Source of the DNA: Nocardia rosealba
GTDB taxonomy: Bacteria > Actinomycetota > Actinomycetes > Mycobacteriales > Mycobacteriaceae
DNA: 64,000 bases
Reading direction: 5' to 3'
NCBI RefSeq assembly: GCF_020216065.1
Contig: NZ_JAIWNA010000001.1
Span: forward strand, 880,505-944,504
The notes beneath the pieces were generated by a model that ran no database searches, was not told the origin of the DNA, and worked only from the letters and a program-made list of their open reading frames with translations. The position numbers were made by a program, and so were the translations under genes. The first letter of the stretch is position 1. Each line of letters begins with the position of its first letter. Below are positions 1 to 9,700 of this stretch, piece after piece.

Positions 1-442
1 CGCCGACCTGCTGCCCGCCTTCGCCGAGCGACGCTCGGGCGCGGGTGTGCGGCGCGTGAGCAAGGCCTGTCACCGCTCCGAACGCGCCGCCGCCCCTGCC
101 TCGGCCCCGCTCACCGCCGCCCTGCGCGCACTGTTCCCCGACGCGCGGCAGTGGTCGGTGTGGGGCGCGACCGAGACCAGCGGCATCGGCCTGCTCGTCG
201 ACGACACCGACCGCACCGAGGCGGCGCTCGGGTTCGCCTTCGGTGGAACGGAATTGGCGCTGTCGGGCCCGCAGGCTCGCCAGGGTCGCGGCGAACTGCT
301 GTGTCGCGGACCGAACGTCAGCCGCCGCTACTGGAACAACCCCGACGCGACCGTCGCCCGGTTCAGCGGAACCTGGTTCCACACGGGCGATTTCGTCCGC
401 ATCGACACCGACGGCCTGGTCTACGCCGAGCCGACCGGCTGA
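1..442 (+). pseudogene. C-terminally truncated AMP-binding acyl-CoA synthetase remnant
   Basis: An open frame enters from the left edge (first full codon at base 2) and stops with TGA at 440-442. The translation carries the adenylate-forming A5-like motif WGATETSG, then GELLCRGPNVSRRYW and WFHTGDFVRID, all typical of the second half of acyl-CoA synthetases (fatty acid or siderophore activation). In an intact enzyme the GD(F/L) motif is followed by the hinge and a C-terminal domain of about 110 residues with the catalytic lysine. Here the frame ends ten residues after the GDF motif, so the mobile domain is absent. The segment before the ATETSG motif (residues 15-40) also lacks the usual GGAPL-type sequence. 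I infer a decayed gene, although the 5' part is outside the window. Confidence 0.6.
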
Positions 443-443
443 C

Positions 444-1187
444 TCACGCCAGCTTGGCGCGCAACGCCGCGCGCAGGTCGCCCGTGAGGCCGATCTCGGT
501 CAGGTAGCCCTCGGTGTCGCCGTAGCGTTCGCGCACGGTGGCGTCGGCGGTGCGCAGGTACTCCTCGCGCACGCCGAGGATGTCGACCGACAGTGCCTCG
601 CCGCCGCCGATCTTCGGTTCCAGCAGCACGCGCAGGGGTTCCACCGCCGCATTGCTGGCCAGGAAGTCGGTGTAGATGTCGTCCTCGTGCACGCCGACCG
701 CGCGCAGCACGGTCGCCACCGCCCAGCCGGTGCGGTCCTTGCCCGCCGCGCAGTGCACGAGCACGGCGCCCTCGCCGTCGACGATCGAGGCGGCCAGCCG
801 GGTGATGGCCGCGCCCGCCTCGGGCAGCAGCGGGAACTGCCGGTACACCTCGACCATGTGCGCGAACGCGCTGACGGTCGCCGCCTCGTGCGGCGGCGCC
901 TCTTCCATCCGCGAGTCGAACGGGGTGATGTGCAGGCGCACGTCCTCGGGCAGGGTGTCGTGGCCGATGTGATCGATCTCGACCGGGCCGCGCAGATCGT
1001 GCACATCGGTGACCCGCAGCTCGCCGAGTGTGGCGAGACCCTGATCGTCGAGGCCGCTGAGCTGTGCCGAGCGCAGGAGCACGCCGGGGCGGACGGTGCC
1101 GCCGTCGACGGTGCGCAGCCCGCCCACATCGCGGAAATTGAAGGTGCCGCTGAGGGCGAACTGGTCGGCGCGAGGCGAGAGAGTCAC
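444..1187 (-). CDS. PtpB-like protein tyrosine/phosphoinositide phosphatase
   Basis: The 247-residue protein has the P-loop phosphatase signature HCAAGKDRTG, with the nucleophile cysteine at residue 146 and the arginine at 152. The lysine after the glycine (AGKDRT) is the hallmark of the MptpB/LipA class, which hydrolyses phosphotyrosine, phosphoserine and phosphoinositides. The N-terminal FRDVGGLRT element (residues 18-26) is also characteristic of this class. Length is close to mycobacterial PtpB (about 276 residues). There is no signal peptide, which fits the leaderless export reported for PtpB proteins, but export here is not shown. It is transcribed away from the TetR-like gene and meets the synthetase remnant tail to tail with a one-base gap. 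Confidence 0.85.
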   Translation of the reverse strand: MTLSPRADQFALSGTFNFRDVGGLRTVDGGTVRPGVLLRSAQLSGLDDQGLATLGELRVTDVHDLRGPVEIDHIGHDTLPEDVRLHITPFDSRMEEAPPHEAATVSAFAHMVEVYRQFPLLPEAGAAITRLAASIVDGEGAVLVHCAAGKDRTGWAVATVLRAVGVHEDDIYTDFLASNAAVEPLRVLLEPKIGGGEALSVDILGVREEYLRTADATVRERYGDTEGYLTEIGLTGDLRAALRAKLA

Positions 1188-1581
1188 CCGTCCAGGTTAT
1201 CGGCGGTTCGACCGGGTGTGGACGGAGTCGGCCGATCGGTCACGAAGTGTGTGACGTGCGTTTCCCCGCGCGACACGTGTGTGCTCACCCACAGGAACGT
1301 GAGTGCGGCTACCACGACTTGTACCATCGACCAGTAAGCGATTACAGCGGGGGCGTCTATTCGAGCGCGAAAACAAAATCCAGCCGTATGGTCGGTTTTT
1401 ATCAAGGTCGCATTCGGGTAACAAAACAATCTTTCAGTCTGAAAAGGATGGCTGAACCAGTTCGTGAATCCAGAAAACCTTCTAAGATCGTGCTTGCGGG
1501 ATGTGGTTAACCTCGATGAGGACCCTTCCCGACCAGCTCGCATCGCCGCGGGCAGCGAAATTTGTTGCCGAGGAGTTGTCG
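1188..1581. promoter_or_regulatory. AT-richer intergenic region between phosphatase and TetR-like gene
   Basis: This gap has no convincing gene. Bases 1350-1500 are clearly richer in A and T than the rest of the window (runs such as GAAAACAAAA and GGTTTTTATC), as expected for a promoter or operator region serving the phosphatase and the downstream regulator-like gene. It contains a perfect 6-1-6 inverted repeat described separately. Confidence 0.5.
1432..1444. promoter_or_regulatory. Inverted repeat TTTCAG-T-CTGAAA, possible operator
   Basis: A perfect 6-bp inverted repeat with a one-base spacer lies in the AT-rich gap between the divergently transcribed phosphatase and the TetR-C-like gene. 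The size and symmetry fit a dimeric regulator site. No regulator can be assigned from sequence. Confidence 0.35.
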
Positions 1582-2061
1582 TTGAGCGCCAGTCGTGAAC
1601 TAACCGAAACATCCTTGCGACCCGTCGTTCGCCGGGCCGTGGAAGCAGCCGCCGCGAGTTCGGATACCGCCGGGCTGCGAGCACTGCGAATCTGCCTCCA
1701 TGCGGGGCTCAGTGCGTATTGGCCGGTGGTGAAGGCCGCGCCGGCGAAAAGCATCAGGTCCTACGAGACCGCGCTGCGGACCCTGCGGGAGCGGTGGATC
1801 GAGCCCGGTGACAACGTGGGCGATCCGTCCGCGATCGTGATGTTCCGTGAGATGGATGCCGAGGCGACCGAGTTCCTCGAGCTGTGTGCCGAGCTCTCGG
1901 GTACGCAGTGGCTCGAGCCGGTCGACTCCATCGCCAGCTACCTCGTCTCCGTCTTCCATGGCGCGGTGCTGCGCTGGCTGGCGGACGGCAACGACGAGAC
2001 CATCCTCGTCGTCACCGACGATCTCGTCGGCTGTCTCACCCTCAAGGCCGTCGAAGCCTGA
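1582..2061 (+). CDS. Short protein resembling a TetR-family C-terminal domain
   Basis: I place the start at TTG 1582 because GAGGAG at about 1570-1575 sits six bases upstream; an ATG at 1516 or 1501 would extend it but has no ribosome-binding site. The 159-residue product is mostly helical. Its last 60 residues (LVSVFHGAVLRWL...DDLVGCL) resemble the ligand-binding and dimerisation half of TetR-type regulators, where a helix with an FHG/ALRWL pattern is common. No helix-turn-helix domain is visible at the N-terminus with either start. It could be a TetR relative that lost its DNA-binding part, a dominant-negative partner, or an unrelated helical protein. It ends 42 bases before the deaminase gene and may be co-transcribed with it. 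Confidence 0.55.
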   Translation: MSASRELTETSLRPVVRRAVEAAAASSDTAGLRALRICLHAGLSAYWPVVKAAPAKSIRSYETALRTLRERWIEPGDNVGDPSAIVMFREMDAEATEFLELCAELSGTQWLEPVDSIASYLVSVFHGAVLRWLADGNDETILVVTDDLVGCLTLKAVEA

Positions 2062-2103
2062 GATTTACTGGACGAGTGACCAGATAGGTGGTTCAGTAGA
2101 CGG

Positions 2104-3282
2104 GTGACCGAGACAACAGCGCTGCACCACCTGCACGACGCCACCGCTGACCTCGACCCGCCGCTGGCGGCACTCGACCTGTCCCGGCTCGACGCCAACG
2201 CCGCCGACCTGCGCCGCCGCGCGAACGGCGTCGCCATCCGAGTGGCGAGCAAATCGGTGCGCTGCCGGGCCGTGCTCGAGCGGGTCCTCGGCACCGACCT
2301 CACCGCGGCCGACGGCTTCGCGGGCATCATGGCCTACTCCCTGCGCGAAGCGATCTGGCTGGCCCGCCTGGGCGCCCGCGACATCCTGCTCGGCTATCCG
2401 ACCCTCGACCGTGCCGCGCTGGCCGAACTCGCGGGCGCGCCGACACTGCTGCGCTCGATCACCCTGATGATCGACGACGTAGCCCAGCTCGAGCTGGCCC
2501 GCGCCGCCCTCGGCACCGACACCGTCCACCCACGCGTCTGCCTCGACGTCGACGCCTCACTGCGCATCGGCCCGCTGCACCTCGGCGTTCGCCGTTCCCC
2601 GATCCGCACCCCCGGCGAGGCCGCCGTACTGGCGACACAGGCACGCACCCGCGGCTTCGAGGTGGTCGGCGTGATGACCTACGAGGCGCAGATCGCTGGC
2701 CTGCCCGACAACAATCCGGCCGTGCGCGTGGTCAAGCGTCTCTCGGCCGCCGAGATCGCCCGGCGCCGCACCCAGGTGCTCGACGCGGTGCGCATGGTGA
2801 CCGGGCCGCTCGAGATCGTCAACAGCGGCGGCACCGGCTCGATCGAGGTCTCGATCAGCGATCCCGATGTCACCGAGGTGACCGCCGGTTCGGGCCTCTA
2901 CGTACCGACCCTCTTCGACCACTACCGGTCCTTCACCCCGCGTCCGGCCCTGTTCTTCGCCACGCCGGTGCTGCGCAAACCCACCCCGAGCATCGCCACG
3001 GTCTTCGCGGGCGGCTACATCGCCTCCGGACCGACCGGTCCCAGCCGGGTGCCGCTGCCGGTCTGGCCCGCGGGCCTGAAGCTGCTCGGCGCCGAGGGCG
3101 CGGGCGAGGTGCAGACCCCCCTCGCCGGTGGGTCCGAGCTCGAGATCGGCGACCGCGTCTGGTTCCGGCACGCCAAGGCGGGCGAGCTGTGCGAACGCTT
3201 CGCCGAGATCCACCTCGTCGACGATTCGGGAACCCGCACAACAGTTCCCACCTATCGCGGCGAAGGGCAGTGCTTCGGCTGA
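2104..3282 (+). CDS. PLP-dependent amino acid deaminase/aldolase (alanine racemase-like fold)
   Basis: This 392-residue protein starts at GTG 2104. It matches the actinobacterial amino acid deaminase/aldolase family, related to D-threonine aldolase and D-serine dehydratase (fold-type III PLP enzymes). The N-terminal barrel has the PLP-lysine context VASKSVRC with lysine at residue 50. The strand-end VNSGGTGS (about residue 239) fits the phosphate-binding loop, and the C-terminal part carries the metal-site-like segment ending in HLVDD. The natural substrate cannot be read from sequence; D-amino acids or beta-hydroxy amino acids are likely. The gene meets the phosphoribosyltransferase gene tail to tail with no gap. 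Confidence 0.8.
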   Translation: MTETTALHHLHDATADLDPPLAALDLSRLDANAADLRRRANGVAIRVASKSVRCRAVLERVLGTDLTAADGFAGIMAYSLREAIWLARLGARDILLGYPTLDRAALAELAGAPTLLRSITLMIDDVAQLELARAALGTDTVHPRVCLDVDASLRIGPLHLGVRRSPIRTPGEAAVLATQARTRGFEVVGVMTYEAQIAGLPDNNPAVRVVKRLSAAEIARRRTQVLDAVRMVTGPLEIVNSGGTGSIEVSISDPDVTEVTAGSGLYVPTLFDHYRSFTPRPALFFATPVLRKPTPSIATVFAGGYIASGPTGPSRVPLPVWPAGLKLLGAEGAGEVQTPLAGGSELEIGDRVWFRHAKAGELCERFAEIHLVDDSGTRTTVPTYRGEGQCFG

Positions 3283-3903
3283 TCAGCGCAGCAGCTCGGT
3301 GACCTCGTCGTCGGTGAGCTGGTGGAAGTCGTGGTAGGCGCCGCCGACGCCGCCCAGGTCGTCGGGAGTCCAGAGGCAGACCAGCTCGTCGCACTCCGGG
3401 CGGACCCGGCGGGCCGCTTCGGGGGCTGAGACCGGCATCGCCACGATCAAGCGGGCGGGCTGCTGTGCGCGGGCGACGCGGCAGGCGGCGGCCACGGTGG
3501 CGCCGGTAGCCATTCCGTCGTCGACGATCACCACCGTCCGGTCGGTCATGGCGACCGGGTCGCCGTCGCGGAGCAGGGTTCGCCTGCGGGCCAGTTCGGC
3601 GCGTTCGGCGCGCTCGACCCGCGCGAACGCCGCCTCGCTCACCCGGCCGCGTGCCACCACGTCCTCGTTGAGTACCAGCACGTCGTTCTCGCCGAGCGCA
3701 CCCATCGCCAGTTCCGGATGCTGCGGTAGCCCGAGTTTGCGCACCAGCAGCACGTCGAGTTCCCCGTCGATCGCGTCGGCCACGGCGGCCGCCACCGGCA
3801 CGCCGCCGCGCGGCAACCCGAGCACCAGCGGGTACGTGCCCCGCAGATGTTCGAGGGCCGTGCCGAGAGCGCGGCCCGCCGCAGCGCGATCCGGGTACAC
3901 CAT
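3283..3903 (-). CDS. Phosphoribosyltransferase family protein
   Basis: The open frame extends upstream to 4248 but only the part from ATG 3903 reads like protein (206 residues, starting MVYPDRAAAG); the upstream part lies inside the nitrilase gene. The PRPP-binding loop VIVDDGMATGAT (about residues 115-126) is a clear type I phosphoribosyltransferase signature, preceded by LGLPRGGVPVA (about residues 29-39), the usual first loop. Proteins of this kind are annotated as predicted phosphoribosyltransferases of the actinobacterial dienelactone/PRT type, and the base acceptor is unknown. It starts 11 bases after the nitrilase stop, so the two are probably one transcript. Confidence 0.8.
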   Translation of the reverse strand: MVYPDRAAAGRALGTALEHLRGTYPLVLGLPRGGVPVAAAVADAIDGELDVLLVRKLGLPQHPELAMGALGENDVLVLNEDVVARGRVSEAAFARVERAERAELARRRTLLRDGDPVAMTDRTVVIVDDGMATGATVAAACRVARAQQPARLIVAMPVSAPEAARRVRPECDELVCLWTPDDLGGVGGAYHDFHQLTDDEVTELLR

Positions 3904-3914
3904 CGCTTCGAACG

Positions 3915-4772
3915 CTACTCCGCGGCGGCGTCGGCCGACACTGTGAAGCGGCGCAGCGACAGGCTCGGGTTGGCGGTGCGCGCCCTGGCCAGGTGGGCCG
4001 GGTCGATCGACGCGGTGAGCACACCCGGCTCGTCGCCGAGTTCGGCGAGCACGGTGCCCGCCGGGTCGACGATCATCGACGCGCCCGCCCCGAGCGGCGC
4101 GCACTGGTCGGCCGCCGCCACGTACACGGTGTTCTCGATGGCCCGCGCACGCAGCAGCGTGGTCCACTGATCGACCTTCGCCGGGCCGGGAATCCACTGC
4201 GCGGGCAGCAGCAATACGTGCGCTCCCGCCGCCGCGACACGCCGACATCCCTCCGGAAAACGCAGATCGAAGCAGGTCTGCATGCCGAACATCACACCGT
4301 CGACGGTGAATGTGGCGGGCGCCACCAGCGGACCGGCCGCGACGACATCGGATTCCAGATGCCCGAAAGCGTCGTAGAGATGCACTTTGCGGTAGAGCGC
4401 GAGCCGGGATCCGTCGGGTCCGTGTGCCACGAGCGTATTGCTGATCCGGTCCGCGTCCGGTGTCGGCAATTCGACGACACCGGCCACCAGATGCACCCCG
4501 AATTCGACGGCGAGCGCGGCGAGTCCGGTGGTGAACGGCCCGTCGAGCGGCTCGGCGGCGGCCACCACCCGCTCGTCGAGACGGGTCACCGCAAACATCG
4601 AGTATTCGGGTGCGACCACGACGCGCGCACCGGATTCGGCAGCGGTTCGCACGTGTTCACGCAAGGCGGCCAGGTTGGCCGACGTGTCGGTCTGCGGGGC
4701 GAATTGGACGACCGCGATCGGCACCGTCGTCGCGGCGTGTTCCTGATGCGATGACCCGTTGTGCAGCTGCAT
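3915..4772 (-). CDS. Carbon-nitrogen hydrolase (nitrilase superfamily amidase)
   Basis: The 285-residue protein shows the full nitrilase-superfamily triad: Glu56 in APEYSMF, Lys129 in YRKVHLYD and Cys167 in MQTCFDLRFPE. The YRKVHLYD and CFDLRFPE contexts are those of the Nit/omega-amidase-like branch, so small linear amides such as deaminated glutathione or omega-amino acid amides are plausible substrates. Length is normal and no signal peptide is present, so it is cytosolic. It is the first gene of a likely two-gene unit with the phosphoribosyltransferase and is divergent from the helicase gene, with 62 bases between the starts. Confidence 0.85.
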   Translation of the reverse strand: MQLHNGSSHQEHAATTVPIAVVQFAPQTDTSANLAALREHVRTAAESGARVVVAPEYSMFAVTRLDERVVAAAEPLDGPFTTGLAALAVEFGVHLVAGVVELPTPDADRISNTLVAHGPDGSRLALYRKVHLYDAFGHLESDVVAAGPLVAPATFTVDGVMFGMQTCFDLRFPEGCRRVAAAGAHVLLLPAQWIPGPAKVDQWTTLLRARAIENTVYVAAADQCAPLGAGASMIVDPAGTVLAELGDEPGVLTASIDPAHLARARTANPSLSLRRFTVSADAAAE

Positions 4773-4834
4773 AGGTCACACCGTATTCACCCGGTGGCCC
4801 GATCAGCTACCGCCAGGCAGTAAACTCGTGGTCA

Positions 4835-6637
4835 ATGAACACAAATGAGGTCGACAGCGTTCCTGCCGACGACGACAGGCACGACAACGGCCCGACTTTC
4901 GCCGATCTCGGGATCGATGACCGCGTCCTGGCGGCCATCGCCGACGTGGGCTACGAGTCGCCGTCGCCGATTCAGGCGGCCACGATTCCCCCACTGCTCT
5001 CCGGGTCCGACGTCGTCGGCCTGGCCCAGACCGGCACCGGCAAAACCGCGGCATTCGCGATCCCGATCCTGATGAATCTGGACACCGCGCAGAAGAAGCC
5101 GAGCGCGCTGGTGCTCGCGCCGACCCGCGAACTCGCGATCCAGGTCGCCGAGGCATTCGGCAAGTACTCCTCGCACATCCCCGGTCTCCACGTGCTGCCG
5201 ATCTACGGCGGCCAGAGCTACGGCGTGCAGCTGTCGGGTCTGCGCCGCGGCGCGCATGTGGTCGTCGGTACGCCCGGCCGCGTCATCGACCACCTGGAGA
5301 AGGGCACGCTCGACCTGACGGAGCTGCGCTACCTGGTGCTCGACGAGGCCGACGAGATGCTCAAGATGGGCTTCCAGGAGGACGTCGAGCGCATCCTGCG
5401 CGACACTCCGCGGGACAAGCAGGTCGCCCTGTTCTCGGCCACCATGCCGGGCGCGATCCGCAAGATCTCCAAGCAGTACCTCAACGACCCGGTCGAGATC
5501 ACGGTCAAGTCCAAGACCACGACCAACACCAACATCACCCAGCGCTATGTGCAGGTGTCGCACCAGCGCAAGCTCGACGCGCTCACCCGTGTCCTCGAGG
5601 TCGAGGACTTCGAGGCGATGATCATCTTCGTGCGCACCAAGCAGGCCACCGAGGAGCTGGCCGAGAAGCTGCGCTCGCGCGGTTTCTCCGCCGCCGCGAT
5701 CAATGGTGACATCGCGCAGAACCAGCGTGAACGCACCATCGGTCAGCTGAAGTCGGGTGCGCTCGACATCCTCGTCGCCACCGATGTGGCCGCGCGTGGT
5801 CTCGACGTGGACCGCATTTCGCATGTCGTGAACTACGACATCCCGCACGACACCGAGTCGTATGTGCACCGCATCGGCCGCACCGGTCGCGCGGGCCGCT
5901 CGGGTCAGGCGCTGCTGTTCGTCGCGCCGCGTGAACGTCATCTGCTCAAGGCGATCGAGCGGGCCACTCGGCATCCGCTCACCGAGATGCAGTTGCCGAG
6001 CGTCGACGACGTGAACGCGACCCGCGCCGCGAAGTTCGGTGACTCCATCACCGAGAACCTGGCCTCGGACAAGATCGAGCTGTTCCGCAAGCTGATCGAG
6101 GACTACGAGGCCGAGCACAACACCCCGCTGGTCGATATCGCCGCCGCGCTGGCGGTCGGTGGATACGACGGGGACAACTTCTTCATGTCGCCCGAGCCGG
6201 AGCCCGCGCCGCGTCGCGAACGCGACCGGGACCGTGATCGCGAGCGTGCCCCGCGCCAGTTCGACGACGAGGACCGTGGACCGCGTCCGCCGTCGTTCTC
6301 CCGCGAGAGCGGTGCGGAGCTGGCCACCTACCGGATCAGCGTCGGCAAGCGGCATCGCGTGGTGCCCGGTGCGATCGTCGGCGCCATCGCCAACGAGGGT
6401 GGATTGCGGCGCAGCGACTTCGGGCACATCAGCATCCGGCCCGACTACAGCCTGGTCGAGCTGCCCGCGAACCTGCCGAACGAAACGCTGGAAGCGTTGC
6501 GGCGCACCAGGATCAGTGGGGTGCTCATCCAGCTGCAGCCGGATCAGGGCCCGCCGTCGCAGCGGCTCAATTCCCGTGGTCCCCGGCGTGACCGTGAGGC
6601 CCGTCCGCGTACCGAACGGCGTAAGCCGCGCACGTAG
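4835..6637 (+). CDS. deaD: DEAD-box ATP-dependent RNA helicase with DbpA-type RNA-binding domain
   Basis: This 600-residue protein has every DEAD-box motif: Q motif SPIQAATIP (44-52), Walker A AQTGTGKT (64-71), PTRELAIQ (96-103), DEAD (170-173), SAT (201-203) and HRIGRTGRAG (345-354). After a charged Arg/Asp-rich linker near residues 450-480 comes a roughly 70-residue domain (TYRISVGKRHRVVPGAIVGAI...) of the DbpA/CsdA RNA-binding type. Such enzymes remodel ribosomal or structured mRNA, often in cold or stress. Length and architecture fit DeaD/CsdA. It is monocistronic by spacing, being divergent from the nitrilase gene and about 100 bases before the nuclease gene. Confidence 0.93.
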   Translation: MNTNEVDSVPADDDRHDNGPTFADLGIDDRVLAAIADVGYESPSPIQAATIPPLLSGSDVVGLAQTGTGKTAAFAIPILMNLDTAQKKPSALVLAPTRELAIQVAEAFGKYSSHIPGLHVLPIYGGQSYGVQLSGLRRGAHVVVGTPGRVIDHLEKGTLDLTELRYLVLDEADEMLKMGFQEDVERILRDTPRDKQVALFSATMPGAIRKISKQYLNDPVEITVKSKTTTNTNITQRYVQVSHQRKLDALTRVLEVEDFEAMIIFVRTKQATEELAEKLRSRGFSAAAINGDIAQNQRERTIGQLKSGALDILVATDVAARGLDVDRISHVVNYDIPHDTESYVHRIGRTGRAGRSGQALLFVAPRERHLLKAIERATRHPLTEMQLPSVDDVNATRAAKFGDSITENLASDKIELFRKLIEDYEAEHNTPLVDIAAALAVGGYDGDNFFMSPEPEPAPRRERDRDRDRERAPRQFDDEDRGPRPPSFSRESGAELATYRISVGKRHRVVPGAIVGAIANEGGLRRSDFGHISIRPDYSLVELPANLPNETLEALRRTRISGVLIQLQPDQGPPSQRLNSRGPRRDREARPRTERRKPRT

Positions 6638-6739
6638 CGCACCACCGCACGTAGACAAGTCCATGGGTCGCTCCATGGGCTGTCTCGGCGCTGGCTAAGG
6701 TGTTGCCGTCGGGTGTGCGTGAACACAGGAGGGCCGCGT

Positions 6740-9700
6740 TTGTTCGTCTCCGGTGATCGGGTGATCGGTGCTGTCGGCGATCTCGTGCGCGCGGCGGACT
6801 GCGAGTTCGCGCTGCTGCGCGCGGTCGACGCCGCCCTCGGCAACCTCCCCGGCACCCGCGACGCCGCCGCGAACCTCGTGCGCGCCGTCGACGTTTCCCC
6901 GGAGTTGCTGCGGCACTTCGGTGACCGGCTGATCCACCTCCCCACCCCCGATCCCGTCGACGCCACCACCCTCACCGAAGCCGCCGCACGCACCACCGAC
7001 GCCTTGCGGACCGGTGCCGAGGCGATCGCCGGTGCGGTCTTCTTCGATGGTCGATTCGTCTGCCAGGCAGACCTTCTCGTGCGCGACGGTGCGCGGTACG
7101 TAGTGCACAGTGCCGTCGCACCTGCGCGAGTGGGGGTCCTGGGCGATGGGCCTCGGCATGACGACGGGCCTTCGGGTATCGGCTTGCCCAGGCGTTCACG
7201 TGGAAATGACGACGCGCAGGACCGCGACGTGGATGGCGAGTCGCGCGGGGACCGGGGCGCCGAGGCCGACCGTGACGCGGACAGTGGCGTGTCGCCCGTG
7301 CTCGCTGAGTCCCGTTCTGGTGCCGCGGGGTTCGTTGATGCCGACGACCACAGGGTGTTGCGGCGTGAACTCGCGGCGGGGCGGACGCCGTTCGAGCGGG
7401 TTTCGGCGTCGGTGCGGTCGGTGGGAGTCGATCCGGTTCGGCTGGAGCTGTGTGCTCGGGTCGAAGTGGCTGCGTGCGTCGAGGCATTGGCGGCGGCCGG
7501 GGTGGATGTCGACCCGGTGGCGCGAATTTCGACGCCGACCGGTGAACATGGCGTGGTCGCAGCGGAACTCGAGCCGATCTACCGGGCGCGACGGGCGCGG
7601 GTGGAACACGTCGTCGAGGAGAAGCTCACCGAATTGCTGCCCGTGCAGTGGGGTGACCCACGCTATCTGGCGTGTGGACAGTGCCCGACGTGCCGTGCGG
7701 CGGCCGCGACCGCACGGGACTTGCTGCTGGTAGCGGGGATTCGGCCCACCCAGCGCGCCCGGCTGCGCGAAGCCGGTGTACTCACCATCGACCGCCTCGC
7801 CGCCACCACCGTTCCCGTCCCCGGCCTCGCCCCGCGCACGGTCACCGAACTGCGCCGCCAAGCCGACATCCAACTCACCCGCGAACGCACCGCAACGCCC
7901 ACCTTCGCTCTGCGCGACGCCACCGCCCTCGGCGCCCTCCCCACCCCGCGCCCCGGCGACCTGGCACTACTCATCGACCTGGACCGCCGCGGAACCATCA
8001 CCTCGGTAGAAATCGCCGACGCGACAACCACTGTCTTCCGCCCGGAACCCTCGCCTATCGCGTCGACCGATCCGCGCTACGCGCAGGCGAGCGACTACGG
8101 ATCATTCGCCAGGAACGGCGGGCTCGGGTCCGACGAGCGGAACGGTGGCGCTCTCGGAGCTTTCGCGAGGGGCGCCGGAGGGCTCGGAACTTCAGCGACA
8201 GGCGGGGGCGAGCTCGGGCCGTCGACACAGGACGGGTACGGCCCGGACGTGCTCGAGGAACTGCTCGACATCATCGGTGAGTATCGGGCCCTGGATCCGG
8301 ATGTGCGGGTCTATCACTACGGGTCGGCGGTCCGGACGGCGCTGCTCGGCTGGTCGGGACGCTTCGGTGTCGGAGCCGATCAGCTCGACGAACTGCTCGC
8401 CGACGGGGCACTGGTCGACCTGGCACCCGTAGTGCGGACCGCATTGCTGATCGGTGAGCAGTCCTACGACGTCGCCGGATTGGCCGCCCTGCTCCCGGGC
8501 GCGCACGGCCGCGCGGCCACCGTGCTGGGCATCAGGGACTGGTTGCTGGCGCGGGCGGCCGAGGCGGGGATCGAGGTGCCCGGCCCAAGGTTCGCGGTGG
8601 CCGAGACCGACATTCCACCGTCGTTGCGCACGGGTTCGCTGGAGGCCGCGCTGGCCGAATTCGCCGCCGACGCATACGGTGACGCGGCCCGGGCGGCCGC
8701 GCTCACGGCCGCGGTGCTCGGGTATCACCGGCGTGAACGGCAGCCCAGGTGGTGGGCGCACATCGACCGGCTCGGGCACCCGGTGGGGGAGTGGGCCGAC
8801 GCGCCGGGCGTGCTGGTCGCCGAGTGGGGCACCGTCGACACCAAATGGCATCGCACGCCCCAGCTTCCGACGATGCGCCGCTACCTCACCCTCACCGGTC
8901 GCCTCGGCACCGGTGCCACGCTGACCCCCGGCACCCAGATGATCACCATCTATGACGGTGCGGCGGCAGCGGGCATGACCCAGACGCTCGGCAGACGCGC
9001 CACCGCCACGGCCACCGTCCTCGGCTGTGCGGTGGACGCCGATTTCGACGACACCGTGCGCCTGGAGGAACTGCTCCCGGCGGGCTGCCCGCCCTACGAC
9101 GACCTACCCGCCGCCATCGCCCCCGGCCCACCCGACGGCGAGGCCGACCTCGAGGCGGCCCTGGAAACCACCGCCCAGGACCTGCTGGTGACGTTGCCGT
9201 CCGTGCCCGCGAACGCGGTCTACGACCTGCTGCTGCGGCGCCCGCCCCGCCTGCACGAGGGCGCACCGTTACCGCAGGTCGACGGCGATATCGCACACGC
9301 CATCGCCCAGGCGACGGCCGCACTCGACGCCTCCTACCTGGCTGTGCACGGACCGCCCGGCACCGGCAAGACCGGGACGACGGCCCGCGCCATCGAGCGC
9401 CTCGTCACCCGCAAGCGGTGGCGGATCGGGGTGGTCGCGCGTTCACACGAGGTGATCGAGCGGATCTTCGACGCGGTCGTGGAGGCCGGGTTGCTGCCCG
9501 AACTCGTCGCGAAGAAGGACGTGGCGTCGGTGGGCCGCGAATGGTCGGCGATCGAGGGCAGCCGGTACCCACGATTCCTCGACAACGCGGTGAACGGGTG
9601 CGTGATCGGCGGCACCACAGCCGATTTCGTCGACGAAACCCTCATCGCCCCCGGCTCGCTCGATCTGCTGGTGATCGCCGACGCGGGCGAATGCTCGCTC

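Noticed and set aside
3904..4248. N-terminal extension of the phosphoribosyltransferase frame to 4248
   Set aside because: It would lie wholly inside the nitrilase gene and the residues are Arg/Gly/His-rich noise. ATG 3903 gives a normal PRT start.
4832..6676. Minus-strand open frame of 614 codons opposite the helicase
   Set aside because: Antisense to a complete DEAD-box helicase. No domain in the translation.
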